From Botryobacter ruber (GTDB taxonomy: Bacteria > Bacteroidota > Bacteroidia > Cytophagales > Hymenobacteraceae): a stretch of DNA of 64,000 nt. Positions within the stretch are counted from its first letter, which is position 1; the number at the start of each line of letters is the position of its first letter. The stretch lies in NCBI RefSeq assembly GCF_003347595.2, contig NZ_QCZK02000041.1, forward strand, positions 124,001 through 188,000. The letters are read 5' to 3'. The notes under the pieces are model-generated. The model made no database searches, was not told the origin of the DNA, and saw only the letters and a program-made list of their open reading frames with translations. Position numbers and translations under genes: made by a program. Of the stretch, positions 9,275-17,250 are shown piece by piece.

Positions 9275-9676
9275 GTGTACACATTCCTTCACCGATCTAA
9301 AATTGCGCTGCTGGCAACGCTGCTGCTAACCGGATTTGCTTCCTGCCAGAGCTATAACCAGACCGATAAAACGGATATTGCAGCAGCAAAACAGCCCGAA
9401 ACACCAGCTGTAGATAGTGTGCGGCTGGCGGCACGCAGACCGGCGCCCGAATTTTATATCCTCACACCTGACATATACAAGAACCGGGTGTACGTCTGCG
9501 ACGATATTTATTCAGATGTGTTCCATGTAAAATACGACTGCGAAGTACTGGCAAAGTGCGACGCCACCAAACGAAACGTTACCCTGGTAACGGCCATCCG
9601 CGATTTTGGCAGGTACAACTGCGAAGTCTGCAGCCCGGAACTGGCTCACGTGTTCGATGAGGAAAAAGTAAGATAG
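9275..9676 (+). CDS. Small lipoprotein carrying the same Cys module as the upstream nuclease
   Basis: About 133 residues from a GTG at 9275. The signal sequence runs KIALLATLLLTGFASC, with the last Cys as lipidation site. The C-terminal ~50 residues (VYVCDD, VFHV, C, VLAKC, AIRDFGR, CEVC) align with the tail of the nuclease gene upstream, but there is no nuclease domain. A TATTTTTG -7-like box at 9220-9227 favours this start over an in-frame GTG at 9200, which has an AGGA upstream. Function unknown; a product of duplication of the tail module is plausible. Confidence 0.75.
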   Translation: MYTFLHRSKIALLATLLLTGFASCQSYNQTDKTDIAAAKQPETPAVDSVRLAARRPAPEFYILTPDIYKNRVYVCDDIYSDVFHVKYDCEVLAKCDATKRNVTLVTAIRDFGRYNCEVCSPELAHVFDEEKVR

Positions 9677-9704
9677 GCACAAAGCCGCTTTGTGTAATTT
9701 ACTA

Positions 9705-10559
9705 CTATTGCTTCCTGGCGTGCAGCACCAGCAGTGGAACAGAAGCCTGGTAAGTCATTTTTTCGGCCAGGCTGGTAGAGAAAAGTTCGCGGAAGAACCC
9801 CTTTTCCTTCCGCAGCACTGCGGCCATATCTGCCCCGGTGGCATCGTAATACGCCTTTATGCCTTCATCGGGATGTTTGTTTACTACTTCCTGGAACTGC
9901 AGGCCGGCTTCCGGAAAGGTTTGCTGCAGCTTTAGGCGGTATGCCTCTGCTTTGGCTGTGTTTTCGATGGTTGCTTCCTTTGTAACATGCACCACCTCCA
10001 CGGTGGCGCCTACAATGCGGGCCAGGTGCGCAACCTGCTGCAGCGCCTCCAGGTCATTATCGGTGTAATCGGAGGCAAACAGAATTTTATGGATGTTGGG
10101 CCAGTTGGCTGTAGACGGAATAGTCAGTACCGGGCATTTCACATGTTCGATCACAGCCTCCGCGTTGCTGCCGATCAGCAGTTCTTCCAGCGTATTGCCC
10201 CCGCCAGTGGTTCCCATTACAACCAGATCATAAGCCTCGTCGGTGGTCAGGTGCTCGGCAATGTCGGTGAGCAGTGCTTCTTTCAGGATGTAGTCGCAGG
10301 TAAAGCTTTCGTTGCGGTTGGCGCCGTATTTTTCTTCCATGTGCCGCTTGAGGGCATTCAGCTTTTCGCCGGCATCGCGCATCTGTTCCCCGAGTAGTTC
10401 TCCTGCTATCAGGGCTGTTTCGGAGGTATCCACAATGGGCAGGTGCACCACATGCAGCAGCGACAGGTGCGCATGGGCACGCTGCGCAATAAAAGCGGCA
10501 TATTCAACAGCTTTGGTGGCTGTCCGGGAGAAGTCGGTGGGGCAAAGTATCTTTCTCAT
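9705..10559 (-). CDS. Universal stress protein, tandem UspA domains
   Basis: 284 residues made of two UspA domains (~1-150 and ~155-284). The first starts MRKILCPTDFSRTA and holds the nucleotide-binding motif GTTGGGNTLEELLIGS (~116-131); the second begins KILFASDYTDND and has a less typical motif. Such cytosolic proteins bind ATP and are induced in starvation or stress. It stands alone, with a candidate promoter just upstream. The family is certain; the specific role is not. Confidence 0.92.
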   Translation of the reverse strand: MRKILCPTDFSRTATKAVEYAAFIAQRAHAHLSLLHVVHLPIVDTSETALIAGELLGEQMRDAGEKLNALKRHMEEKYGANRNESFTCDYILKEALLTDIAEHLTTDEAYDLVVMGTTGGGNTLEELLIGSNAEAVIEHVKCPVLTIPSTANWPNIHKILFASDYTDNDLEALQQVAHLARIVGATVEVVHVTKEATIENTAKAEAYRLKLQQTFPEAGLQFQEVVNKHPDEGIKAYYDATGADMAAVLRKEKGFFRELFSTSLAEKMTYQASVPLLVLHARKQ

Positions 10560-10671
10560 GAGCAGTGCTAAAGTTGGTCGGACAGAAAAAGGTTATCCTG
10601 GTATGGCCATTTATACGCACGACAGCCCATGAGCGGGTAAATTCTTTACAAATTATCCGCCTGCAGCACCC

Positions 10672-10700
10672 GAAAGGTACATTTGTGGCTAAAGAAACAA
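10672..10700 (-). promoter_or_regulatory. Candidate Bacteroidetes promoter of the universal stress gene
   Basis: On the minus strand TTG, 18 bases, TACCTTTC, close to the TTTG-N19-TAnnTTTG consensus. It lies about 113 bases before the start codon. Confidence 0.5.
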
Positions 10701-10722
10701 CCGGAACAGTATACTGCCGCTG

Positions 10723-11784
10723 CTACGATTCCCGGTTCAGCTCCTTCACTTCTTTCCAGGTCCAGTAGTACTTGGGCTGCATTCCGGCGTACGCCTGCGT
10801 ATAGTATTCCACCACCGTCTGCTTCAGCTCCTCTACGGGAATAGACGAACTATAAATTTCGCGGGAGGTTGGGTTGTCGAAGGCCTCTTCGCGTGTCAGC
10901 TTATCGCCGTCCAGGCGCAGGAGAGGGCCGGTTTCTTTTACCGCATCGTAAGTCCAGGTGCGGCCCGATTTTTCAAGCGCATTCAGGCGTGCCGCCAGCG
11001 GAGCCATGGAAAGGCGAGGAAGCGTGGGTCTGGAACTGATGTCGACCCAGGTGGTGTATTTGTACTCCAGTTCGTAGCGGTTGTTTTCGTAACAGGCCAG
11101 CACGATATCAAACCCGACGGTGCGGCTGAAAAGGGCGTAGTAATGGATGGGGTGCGGCGTCTGGATAATCACCAGTCCGATGTCGGGATGGCGGGAAATT
11201 TTGGTATCGGGCTTGTACATGTCACGGTAGCCCAGCAATACCGAGGCTACTTCGTCTTCCCACACGCCCCGCTCCCAGTCCGGATCCTGCAGCACCCGCC
11301 CGAATTCCTTTAGAAAGTACGCGAACTTTTTCGGGCACAGCGTTACCTCCGGTTCCGGCAGCTGCTCCGCCCCGAAAGGCGGGTAAAACAGCTCCCGCTC
11401 CCGCGCATTGATCCAGCACACCAGCTTCAGGGCCTCCCCGGCCAGCGGGTGGTTCAGGTCCAGCTCCCGGAAATCGCCGATGATGGCCATCTGCCGCAGC
11501 AGCTCCTCGTTCTCCAGCGCCAGCTCCGGGTTCAGCAGGCTCCACACCCCCACAAAACCATCGATGTCGAAATGATTCGCGGTGACATATGCCAGTTCCA
11601 GCCCCGGCAGCCCTTCCCGCAGCGCATGCAGCACAATACCCGCGCTTGTATCGTCACGCACCTGTTCCGGCGTTGGCGCTCCACGCCAGTGCGACAGGAT
11701 AAGCCCGTTGGGATGGGTGCTGTCTACTACAATGGCTTTGTGGTTTTTTACTTCGGAAAAGGAGATGAACTGGCGCTGTGTCAT
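10723..11784 (-). CDS. Conserved hypothetical protein (possibly DUF6687)
   Basis: 353 residues, no signal peptide or membrane segment, so cytosolic. The N-terminal part holds conserved-looking motifs VVDSTHPNGLILSHW, DDTSAGI and TANHFDIDGFVGVW, which superficially recall Asp/His metal-binding motifs of phosphoesterases. I associate this sequence with the DUF6687 group, but from memory only. A perfect -7 element (TACCTTTG, 11789-11796) lies five bases before the ATG, which would place transcription start at or next to the start codon. Function unknown. Confidence 0.75.
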   Translation of the reverse strand: MTQRQFISFSEVKNHKAIVVDSTHPNGLILSHWRGAPTPEQVRDDTSAGIVLHALREGLPGLELAYVTANHFDIDGFVGVWSLLNPELALENEELLRQMAIIGDFRELDLNHPLAGEALKLVCWINARERELFYPPFGAEQLPEPEVTLCPKKFAYFLKEFGRVLQDPDWERGVWEDEVASVLLGYRDMYKPDTKISRHPDIGLVIIQTPHPIHYYALFSRTVGFDIVLACYENNRYELEYKYTTWVDISSRPTLPRLSMAPLAARLNALEKSGRTWTYDAVKETGPLLRLDGDKLTREEAFDNPTSREIYSSSIPVEELKQTVVEYYTQAYAGMQPKYYWTWKEVKELNRES

Positions 11785-11802
11785 GCCGCAAAGGTACAGA
11801 AT

Positions 11803-12183
11803 TTAGCGGTTGTTCCGCTGCTTTATATCTTTCACAGCAGCGGCAAGTACGGCTTTCAGGGCAGGGTTATGGATATCATTGACGCTTCTGATTTTATAGT
11901 GCCTGAACAGCTTCCCGGTTCCTTCCAGTATATTGTCAGGGTCAGGAAGTTCGGTGCCATAGTTAAAGCCCAGCACGATGTGTTTGATGTATATCCCGAT
12001 CCAGCTGAAATGTTCCGACATTTTTTTCTCTCCAATGCCGTAGCCAATGGTCTTCTGTTTTACCCAGGGCACTTCCACATACTCCGGGTACACTTCTTCT
12101 AGCAGGTGCTTTGTTTCGACGATCAGCTTCCGGATGTCAGGCGTAGCGTCAGCAATGAGTTGGTTAAAACCTTCGGTTGTCAT
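11803..12183 (-). CDS. DUF1801 domain-containing protein
   Basis: 126 residues from the ATG at 12183, chosen because AGGAAGGAAAA sits just upstream and the family begins here; a longer frame to 12294 adds 37 unrelated residues. Sequence from MTTEGFNQLIADATPDIR to the end, with PWVKQKTIGYG, SWIGIYIKHIVLGFNYG and ILEGTGKLFRHYKI, matches the DUF1801 (YdhG-like) fold of small cytosolic proteins with unknown biochemical role. It ends 18 bases before the start codon of the downstream gene on the same strand, so the two may be one transcript. Confidence 0.8.
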   Translation of the reverse strand: MTTEGFNQLIADATPDIRKLIVETKHLLEEVYPEYVEVPWVKQKTIGYGIGEKKMSEHFSWIGIYIKHIVLGFNYGTELPDPDNILEGTGKLFRHYKIRSVNDIHNPALKAVLAAAVKDIKQRNNR

Positions 12184-12354
12184 GGTTGGTTTTCCTTCCT
12201 GTGTTGGCAGCAGGTGTAACGGTCTCGTGCAGCTAAGAAAGGTGAGGCTTTTCGAAGCGATTATATGTCTACCTGAGACAAAGGTTGGTATCACGAACTA
12301 ACCTTGGGGAAACATTATCTGCCCCATGTTTTTATAGGTGCTGTTACAGGTAGG

Positions 12355-12759
12355 TTAATTTCTTTCAACCCAGTTTTCAAGCTTAAGGTTTTTGAAATGC
12401 CTGAAGTGTTTCGTGTTATCGGTTACTAAAGTCATTTCGTTTGCAAGTGCAGTAACCCCTATTATTAAATCAAACTCATCGTGCAGCGGTGTTCCACTTT
12501 TTCGTAATTCGACTTTTCTTTTTGCATACTCATCCACTATCCCAAAAATAGGAACGACAGTCAACCCTTTAATGAATTTGTCAACGGCTTTATATGATTT
12601 TTTTGGATTATCGCTGTTTTCTGCTCCGAATTTGAGTTCAAAAACTGTTATTTCAGAAATAAAGAAATTTTGAAGTCCTTTTTCCCTGATAATCTCATCA
12701 AGATTCATCTTGCCGCGCAGAAAAAATATGCAGATATTCGTATCAAGCAAATATTGCAT
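12355..12759 (-). CDS. vapC: VapC family PIN-domain toxin
   Basis: 134 residues forming one PIN domain. The acidic metal-binding residues are all present: Asp6 (LLDTN), Glu41 (TVFEL), Asp97 (EFDLIIG) and Asp114 (LVTDN). VapC toxins are Mg2+-dependent RNases that cleave tRNA or rRNA and arrest growth. The start lies 3 bases after the stop of the antitoxin gene, so both are translated from one message. DNA here is far more AT-rich than neighbours, consistent with acquisition by transfer. Target RNA cannot be inferred. Confidence 0.9.
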   Translation of the reverse strand: MQYLLDTNICIFFLRGKMNLDEIIREKGLQNFFISEITVFELKFGAENSDNPKKSYKAVDKFIKGLTVVPIFGIVDEYAKRKVELRKSGTPLHDEFDLIIGVTALANEMTLVTDNTKHFRHFKNLKLENWVERN

Positions 12760-12762
12760 ATA

Positions 12763-13002
12763 TTAAAATTTCAAGTCTTTTGGGCTGAACTTCCTACTTT
12801 CCCTGATTTCTCTATTAATTTCTTCGGCAGACTTGTCTGATGAAAATGCACCGAATGAACTGAAAAAATCTTTCTCTTTAGACGTTCTACCTTTCCTAAT
12901 GGATTTTGCGAGGCGTTCGAGCAATTCTAACTTGCTTACCGAACTCAAACTTTCAAAAAGCCCCGAATAAGTTTCCACAATATGTCGTTCTGCTTGTGTC
13001 AT
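12763..13002 (-). CDS. Antitoxin partner of the VapC toxin
   Basis: About 79 residues from the ATG at 13002 (MTQAERHIVETYSG). The frame stays open for 61 more codons to 13185, but that part is low-complexity and Asn-rich and looks untranslated or eroded. The visible protein has a helical N-terminal half (SSVSKLELLERLAKSI) and a charged tail (EEINREIRESRKF) suited to wrapping a PIN toxin. It precedes and nearly touches vapC, the usual antitoxin-toxin order; autoregulation of the operon is inferred. Confidence 0.75.
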   Translation of the reverse strand: MTQAERHIVETYSGLFESLSSVSKLELLERLAKSIRKGRTSKEKDFFSSFGAFSSDKSAEEINREIRESRKFSPKDLKF

Positions 13003-13295
13003 ATCATAGCCATTGTTTATTGCCAATATACGAAAATTTCCATTTAATTGATTTGACTTCAAATTCGGTTTATTAAACTTCTCCGTAACGTTATTAACGG
13101 AATTATTCGGCTTATCTGCATTCTGTACAGAGGTTGTTGAGCCTGCTCCCAAAAGCGGGTCAAATACAAGTAAAGCGAAACTCATTTTTCTTCCTGGCTC
13201 ATCATCTATACAGCAAGGTAAGGAAATAATTCAAAAAGCATTTTTCAAGCTGCACAATTCCTGTCAAGTACCTGAAACTGTCCCTAAAAACTGTA

Positions 13296-13325
13296 CTGCT
13301 CCTGCCACCACAGCCGCTGCTGCTC
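13296..13325 (-). repeat. 28-bp dispersed repeat, copy 3
   Basis: CTGCTCC, TGCCACCACAGCCG, CTGCTGCTC on the plus strand; in the divergent gap between the antitoxin and pncB. Confidence 0.85.
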
Positions 13326-13405
13326 GAAAAAAACACCCAAAACAGCGCCAACCACTCCCCTTTTGCTTACGTTTGCAGAAGCTGACAACACAAACCGAAT
13401 AGCAC

Positions 13406-14893
13406 ATGAAACTTCAGGATATCTACGGCACTTCCCTGTCGCTGCTCACCGACTTTTACCAGCTCACGATGGCATATGGCTACTGGAAACAGGGTATGGC
13501 GGAGCAGGAATCGGTGTTTCACCTGTACTTCCGCAAGAACCCGTTTAAAGGTGGCTATACCGTGGCGGCAGGACTGGCCTATGCCATCGACTACCTGGAG
13601 CAGCTGCGGTTTCAGGAGGAGGACCTGGCGTACCTGGCGGAGCTGAAAGGAAGCCGGCAACAACCGCTGTTCGAAAAAGCGTTCCTGGACTACCTCCGCG
13701 ACCTGCGCTTTACCTGCTCCGTGGATGCCGTACCCGAAGGAACAGTTGTCTTTCCGAACGAGCCGCTGGTACGGGTGCGCGGTCCGCTCCTGCAGGCCCA
13801 GCTCATCGAAACGCCGCTGCTTACCATCATCAACTTCCAGACCCTTGTCGCAACCAAAGCAGCCCGCATTGCCGATGCCGTAAAAGGCGACCAGTTAATT
13901 GAATTCGGGATGCGACGGGCGCAGGGCATCGACGGGGCGCTGGCAGCCACTCGGGCAGCCTACATTGGCGGTGTTGGCGCTACGTCCAACGTACTGGCCG
14001 GGAAGCTGTTTGATATACCGGTTCGCGGCACCCACGCCCACAGCTGGGTACAGGCTTTTGCCACCGAAGAGCAAGCCTTCCGTGCCTACGGCGAAACGTT
14101 CCCGCACGACTCTGTTTTCCTGGTCGATACCTTCAACACCCTGGAAGGGGTAAAGAAAGCCATTGCTACTGCCCGCGAGCTGCAACCGCTGGGCTTTAAG
14201 CTGAGCGGCATCCGCCTCGACTCCGGCGACCTGACCTACCTGAGCCAGCAAGCGCGAAAACTGCTCGACGAAGCGGGATTTTCGGACACCAACATCGTTG
14301 CCAGCAACGACCTGAACGAACACATCATTACCAGCCTGAAACAGGAAGGCGCTAAAGTAAATGTCTGGGGCGTAGGCACACAACTGGTTACGGCTTACGA
14401 CCAGCCTGCGCTGGGCGGCGTGTACAAGCTCGCGGCCCTCAGGAGAAGCAATGGTGACTGGAGCTACAAAATAAAACTGTCGGAGCAACTGATCAAAACC
14501 TCCACACCGGGCCTCCTGCAGGTGCGCCGCTTCCACGATGCGCACGGCTACCTGGCCGATATGATTTACAACGAAGCAGAGCCCCTTCCCGAAAAGCTCG
14601 TCATCGTAGACCCAACCGACAGCACCCGCCGCAAACATATAGCCACAAACACACCCTTCACCGACCTACTGGTGCCGGTATTTGTGAAGGGAGCGCTGCA
14701 ATACGACCGCCCGGATCTGAAAGCGATCAAAGCCCGGGTACAGGAAGAATTACGGCACCTGCACGAAAGTATCCGCCGCTACCTGAACCCGCATAGCTAC
14801 CCGGCCGGCCTCGAAGAAAGCCTGCACCAGTACAAACTCGACCTCATTCTGAAGCTGAAGGCCGAGGGCAATAATGTGCAGCAGGCGGGCTGA
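13406..14893 (+). CDS. pncB: Nicotinate phosphoribosyltransferase
   Basis: 495 residues, normal for the longer class. It joins nicotinate to PRPP with ATP to give nicotinate mononucleotide in the Preiss-Handler NAD salvage route. Family landmarks: LLTDFYQLTMAYGYW at the N-terminus, RRAQGIDGALAATRAAYIGG, the GTHAHSWVQAF segment holding the conserved His, RLDSGDLTYLS, and VWGVGTQLVTAYDQPALGGVYKL. A TACGTTTG -7 box at 13368-13375 gives a 25-30 base leader. It is cytosolic and monocistronic; the call is firm. Confidence 0.96.
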   Translation: MKLQDIYGTSLSLLTDFYQLTMAYGYWKQGMAEQESVFHLYFRKNPFKGGYTVAAGLAYAIDYLEQLRFQEEDLAYLAELKGSRQQPLFEKAFLDYLRDLRFTCSVDAVPEGTVVFPNEPLVRVRGPLLQAQLIETPLLTIINFQTLVATKAARIADAVKGDQLIEFGMRRAQGIDGALAATRAAYIGGVGATSNVLAGKLFDIPVRGTHAHSWVQAFATEEQAFRAYGETFPHDSVFLVDTFNTLEGVKKAIATARELQPLGFKLSGIRLDSGDLTYLSQQARKLLDEAGFSDTNIVASNDLNEHIITSLKQEGAKVNVWGVGTQLVTAYDQPALGGVYKLAALRRSNGDWSYKIKLSEQLIKTSTPGLLQVRRFHDAHGYLADMIYNEAEPLPEKLVIVDPTDSTRRKHIATNTPFTDLLVPVFVKGALQYDRPDLKAIKARVQEELRHLHESIRRYLNPHSYPAGLEESLHQYKLDLILKLKAEGNNVQQAG

Positions 14894-14972
14894 GGAACAG
14901 GAAGTAACAAAGATGTTTCATTCGCTCCAGCAAATTTTCTATTTTTAGGTCCTTTTGTAAGTTATCCTTAAA

Positions 14973-15698
14973 ATGAGAGAAGTATTCTTTGGCTTATTAT
15001 GCAGCATTCTATCCCTTTTTACGCTCGTTAGCTGCCAGCCAGGCACGCAAGTGATCAGTTCCTATCCTATACTGGATACTTCTATGAGTAGCGAGGAAGT
15101 AGAAGTTATTTATCAGCAGGAAGAAAGACCGGAAAATGCTGAAATAATGGGTACAGTGAAAGTAAATAGCAGTGATTACCTGATGTACTGTGGTATAACA
15201 GAGGCACTCGCCTATGCCAAAGCACGCGCTGCAGAACGCGGAGGAAATGCTATTTACGTTACAACTCTGAGACCGCCAGGCAGTGCCCCCTGCTACAGGA
15301 TCGAAGCCGAAATTTACAAACTCCAGGAGCCGTATGTTTCTAAACGAATAGCAGGTTTAGCAGCGGATTATTTTACCAGTTCTTTCGAAGGAGGTCCTAC
15401 AACTGAAACACTCCCCCTATTTCCGGGGGGTGAAAAGGAAATGTTTGACTTCATTTCACGAAATCTGATTTATCCTGCTACGGCGGCAAGAGATAAAATT
15501 AAGGGTAAAGTAAAAGTATCCTTTGTGGTAAGTGCAACCGGTAAAGTAAAAGACATACACCTCCTGGAAGGGATCCGTTACGACATAGACCAGGAGGTTG
15601 AACGTGTGATCTCTAAAATGCCTGAATTTGTACCAGGATACCAGAATGGCAGAGCTGTTCCCGTTCGTTACACGATACCTTTTACTGTTAGTTATTAA
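14973..15698 (+). CDS. Lipoprotein with TonB C-terminal domain
   Basis: 241 residues. The signal peptide ends TLVSC (Cys21), so the protein should be lipidated. Residues ~45-120 (ENAEIMGTVKV, GITEALAYAKARAAERGGNA) resemble small lipoprotein domains that assemble into beta sandwiches. The last ~85 residues (GGEKEMFDFISRNLIYPATA to YTIPFTVSY) are a TonB/TolA C-terminal domain. Classical TonB is anchored in the inner membrane by a helix; here that helix is absent, so this is not an ordinary energy transducer. It is a lone gene and its role is unknown. Confidence 0.83.
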   Translation: MREVFFGLLCSILSLFTLVSCQPGTQVISSYPILDTSMSSEEVEVIYQQEERPENAEIMGTVKVNSSDYLMYCGITEALAYAKARAAERGGNAIYVTTLRPPGSAPCYRIEAEIYKLQEPYVSKRIAGLAADYFTSSFEGGPTTETLPLFPGGEKEMFDFISRNLIYPATAARDKIKGKVKVSFVVSATGKVKDIHLLEGIRYDIDQEVERVISKMPEFVPGYQNGRAVPVRYTIPFTVSY

Positions 15699-15736
15699 TA
15701 CACATAAAAAAGCTGTTCCTAAACCACAGAAACCTA

Positions 15737-16645
15737 TTACTCCGCATAAGCCTTCGCTATTTCCGCTCCCAGCTTCGCATTGTTCTTGATCAGGGCAATG
15801 TTGGCTTCCAGGCTTTCGCCTTTGGTGTGCTCGGCAATGTATTTCAGAATAAAAGGCGTTACTTGTTTGCCCCGGATGTGCTGTTGTTCGGCAGCCAGCA
15901 ATGCCTGTTGAATGTATTCTTCCATAGCTTCGGCGGGCACCTCCTGCTCCGCCGGCACCGGGTAGGCAATCAGAACGGAACCTTTCAAACCGAGCATCCA
16001 TTTGGTCCGCAGCAGGTCTGCTATTTCCTGTGCGCTATCTAACCTTAAAGGTGAGTTAAATTTACTTTGGCAGGAGTAAAAGCAGGGGAACGCATCCTGC
16101 CCGAAAGTGACAACCGGAACGCCATGCGTTTCCAGGTACTCCAGCGTCAACCCGATATCCAGGATTGACTTTACACCTGCCGACACCACTGCCACTGATG
16201 TTTGCGCCATTTCGGAGAGGTCAGCTGAGATATCCATGGTGGTTTCTGCGCCGCGGTGCACGCCCCCGGTGCCGCCGGTCACGAAAACCTTTATGCCGGC
16301 CATAGCGGCAATGCGCATGGTAGTGGCCACCGTAGTTGCTCCGTCCAGTTTTTTGCTGATGACATAAGGCATATCCACCAGGCTTACTTTCCACACGTTT
16401 TCAGCTTTGCCCAGGTAGGCGATCTGCTCCTGCGTTAGCCCTACATAGCATTTGCCATGTAAAATGGCGATGGTGGCAGGTATAGCGCCCGTTTCCCTGA
16501 TCACGGCTTCTACCTCCAGGGCTGTCTGTACGTTCTGGGGGTAGGGCATGCCATGCGCAATAATCGTGGACTCCAGGGCAACGACCGGTTGACCAGTTGC
16601 TATGGCCTGCTGTACTTCGGGATGTATCTCTAAAAAGTAGTTCAT
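15737..16645 (-). CDS. psuG: Pseudouridine-5'-phosphate glycosidase
   Basis: 302 residues, the normal family length. The enzyme reversibly splits pseudouridine 5'-phosphate into uracil and ribose 5-phosphate, in pseudouridine catabolism. Signatures seen: VALESTIIAHGMPYPQN at the N-terminus, ILHGKCYVGL, and TGGTGGVHRGAETTMDISADL. The kinase partner psuK is not adjacent, so it must be elsewhere or the pseudouridine supply differs. Cytosolic; firm call. Confidence 0.95.
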   Translation of the reverse strand: MNYFLEIHPEVQQAIATGQPVVALESTIIAHGMPYPQNVQTALEVEAVIRETGAIPATIAILHGKCYVGLTQEQIAYLGKAENVWKVSLVDMPYVISKKLDGATTVATTMRIAAMAGIKVFVTGGTGGVHRGAETTMDISADLSEMAQTSVAVVSAGVKSILDIGLTLEYLETHGVPVVTFGQDAFPCFYSCQSKFNSPLRLDSAQEIADLLRTKWMLGLKGSVLIAYPVPAEQEVPAEAMEEYIQQALLAAEQQHIRGKQVTPFILKYIAEHTKGESLEANIALIKNNAKLGAEIAKAYAE

Positions 16646-16724
16646 ATTTGCTGGAGCGGTTTTTAACTGTTGGGAGTACTTTTTTAATTGCCGTATGCTG
16701 TGGTAAAGTTAACGCTTTCCATCC

Positions 16725-17021
16725 TTACCTGCGCCTGTTCCGGCCACGGCGGTTGGCAATGCGCTCGATGCGTTTGTCTTTCACCCATTTCAGATACTTC
16801 TGCAGCGACTCAGCTTGTTGGAGCGCTTCTATGTTATTGTACAACGTTGCCAGTTCGCGGTTGCTGAAGGTAAGGTGAAGGGTGCTGTGGCAGGGCTGGC
16901 AGAGTTCTGCCGTGGCGCCGTAACGGCCTCCCTCCTCGCGCGGTACCAGGTGGTGGCGCGAAAGGCTTTGCACCTCCCGTCCGCAAAGCTCACATCTCAG
17001 TTCCTCCTGCTGTTTTGCCAT
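16725..17021 (-). CDS. Small HNH endonuclease-like protein
   Basis: 98 residues. Residues 10-49 carry paired Cys (C10, C13; C41, C44) and His (HHLVP at 23-24, H45, H49) in the order of an HNH nuclease with structural zinc. The Arg-rich tail (RIERIANRRGRNRRR) would suit nucleic acid binding. Small HNH proteins of this kind nick or cut DNA, but cellular roles are mostly unknown. Solitary; the start at MAKQQEE fits the domain. Good family confidence. Confidence 0.85.
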   Translation of the reverse strand: MAKQQEELRCELCGREVQSLSRHHLVPREEGGRYGATAELCQPCHSTLHLTFSNRELATLYNNIEALQQAESLQKYLKWVKDKRIERIANRRGRNRRR

Positions 17022-17250
17022 TGGTTCAGGTTTGCTTTGAAAAATGATGCCTGTGCCCGCTACAGTGCAGGCCAGACTATTGCTTCCTGTTTACGTAAGT
17101 CGGGCTTTGGGAGTAACAGGCGTTGTAACTGGAAAAACCGGCAGAAAAAAGACGATTAACCAACGTGTAAACAACGATTCAAACCAGCAGCAACATTCCT
17201 TCCTGAAATTTCAGTACATTTGCCCTCTTTTCAAAAGTAAAATTTTATGT

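Noticed and set aside
17044..17250. N-terminal extension of the MFS transporter
   Set aside because: No family similarity, and a -7 box lies inside it; the ATG at 17251 gives the normal length.
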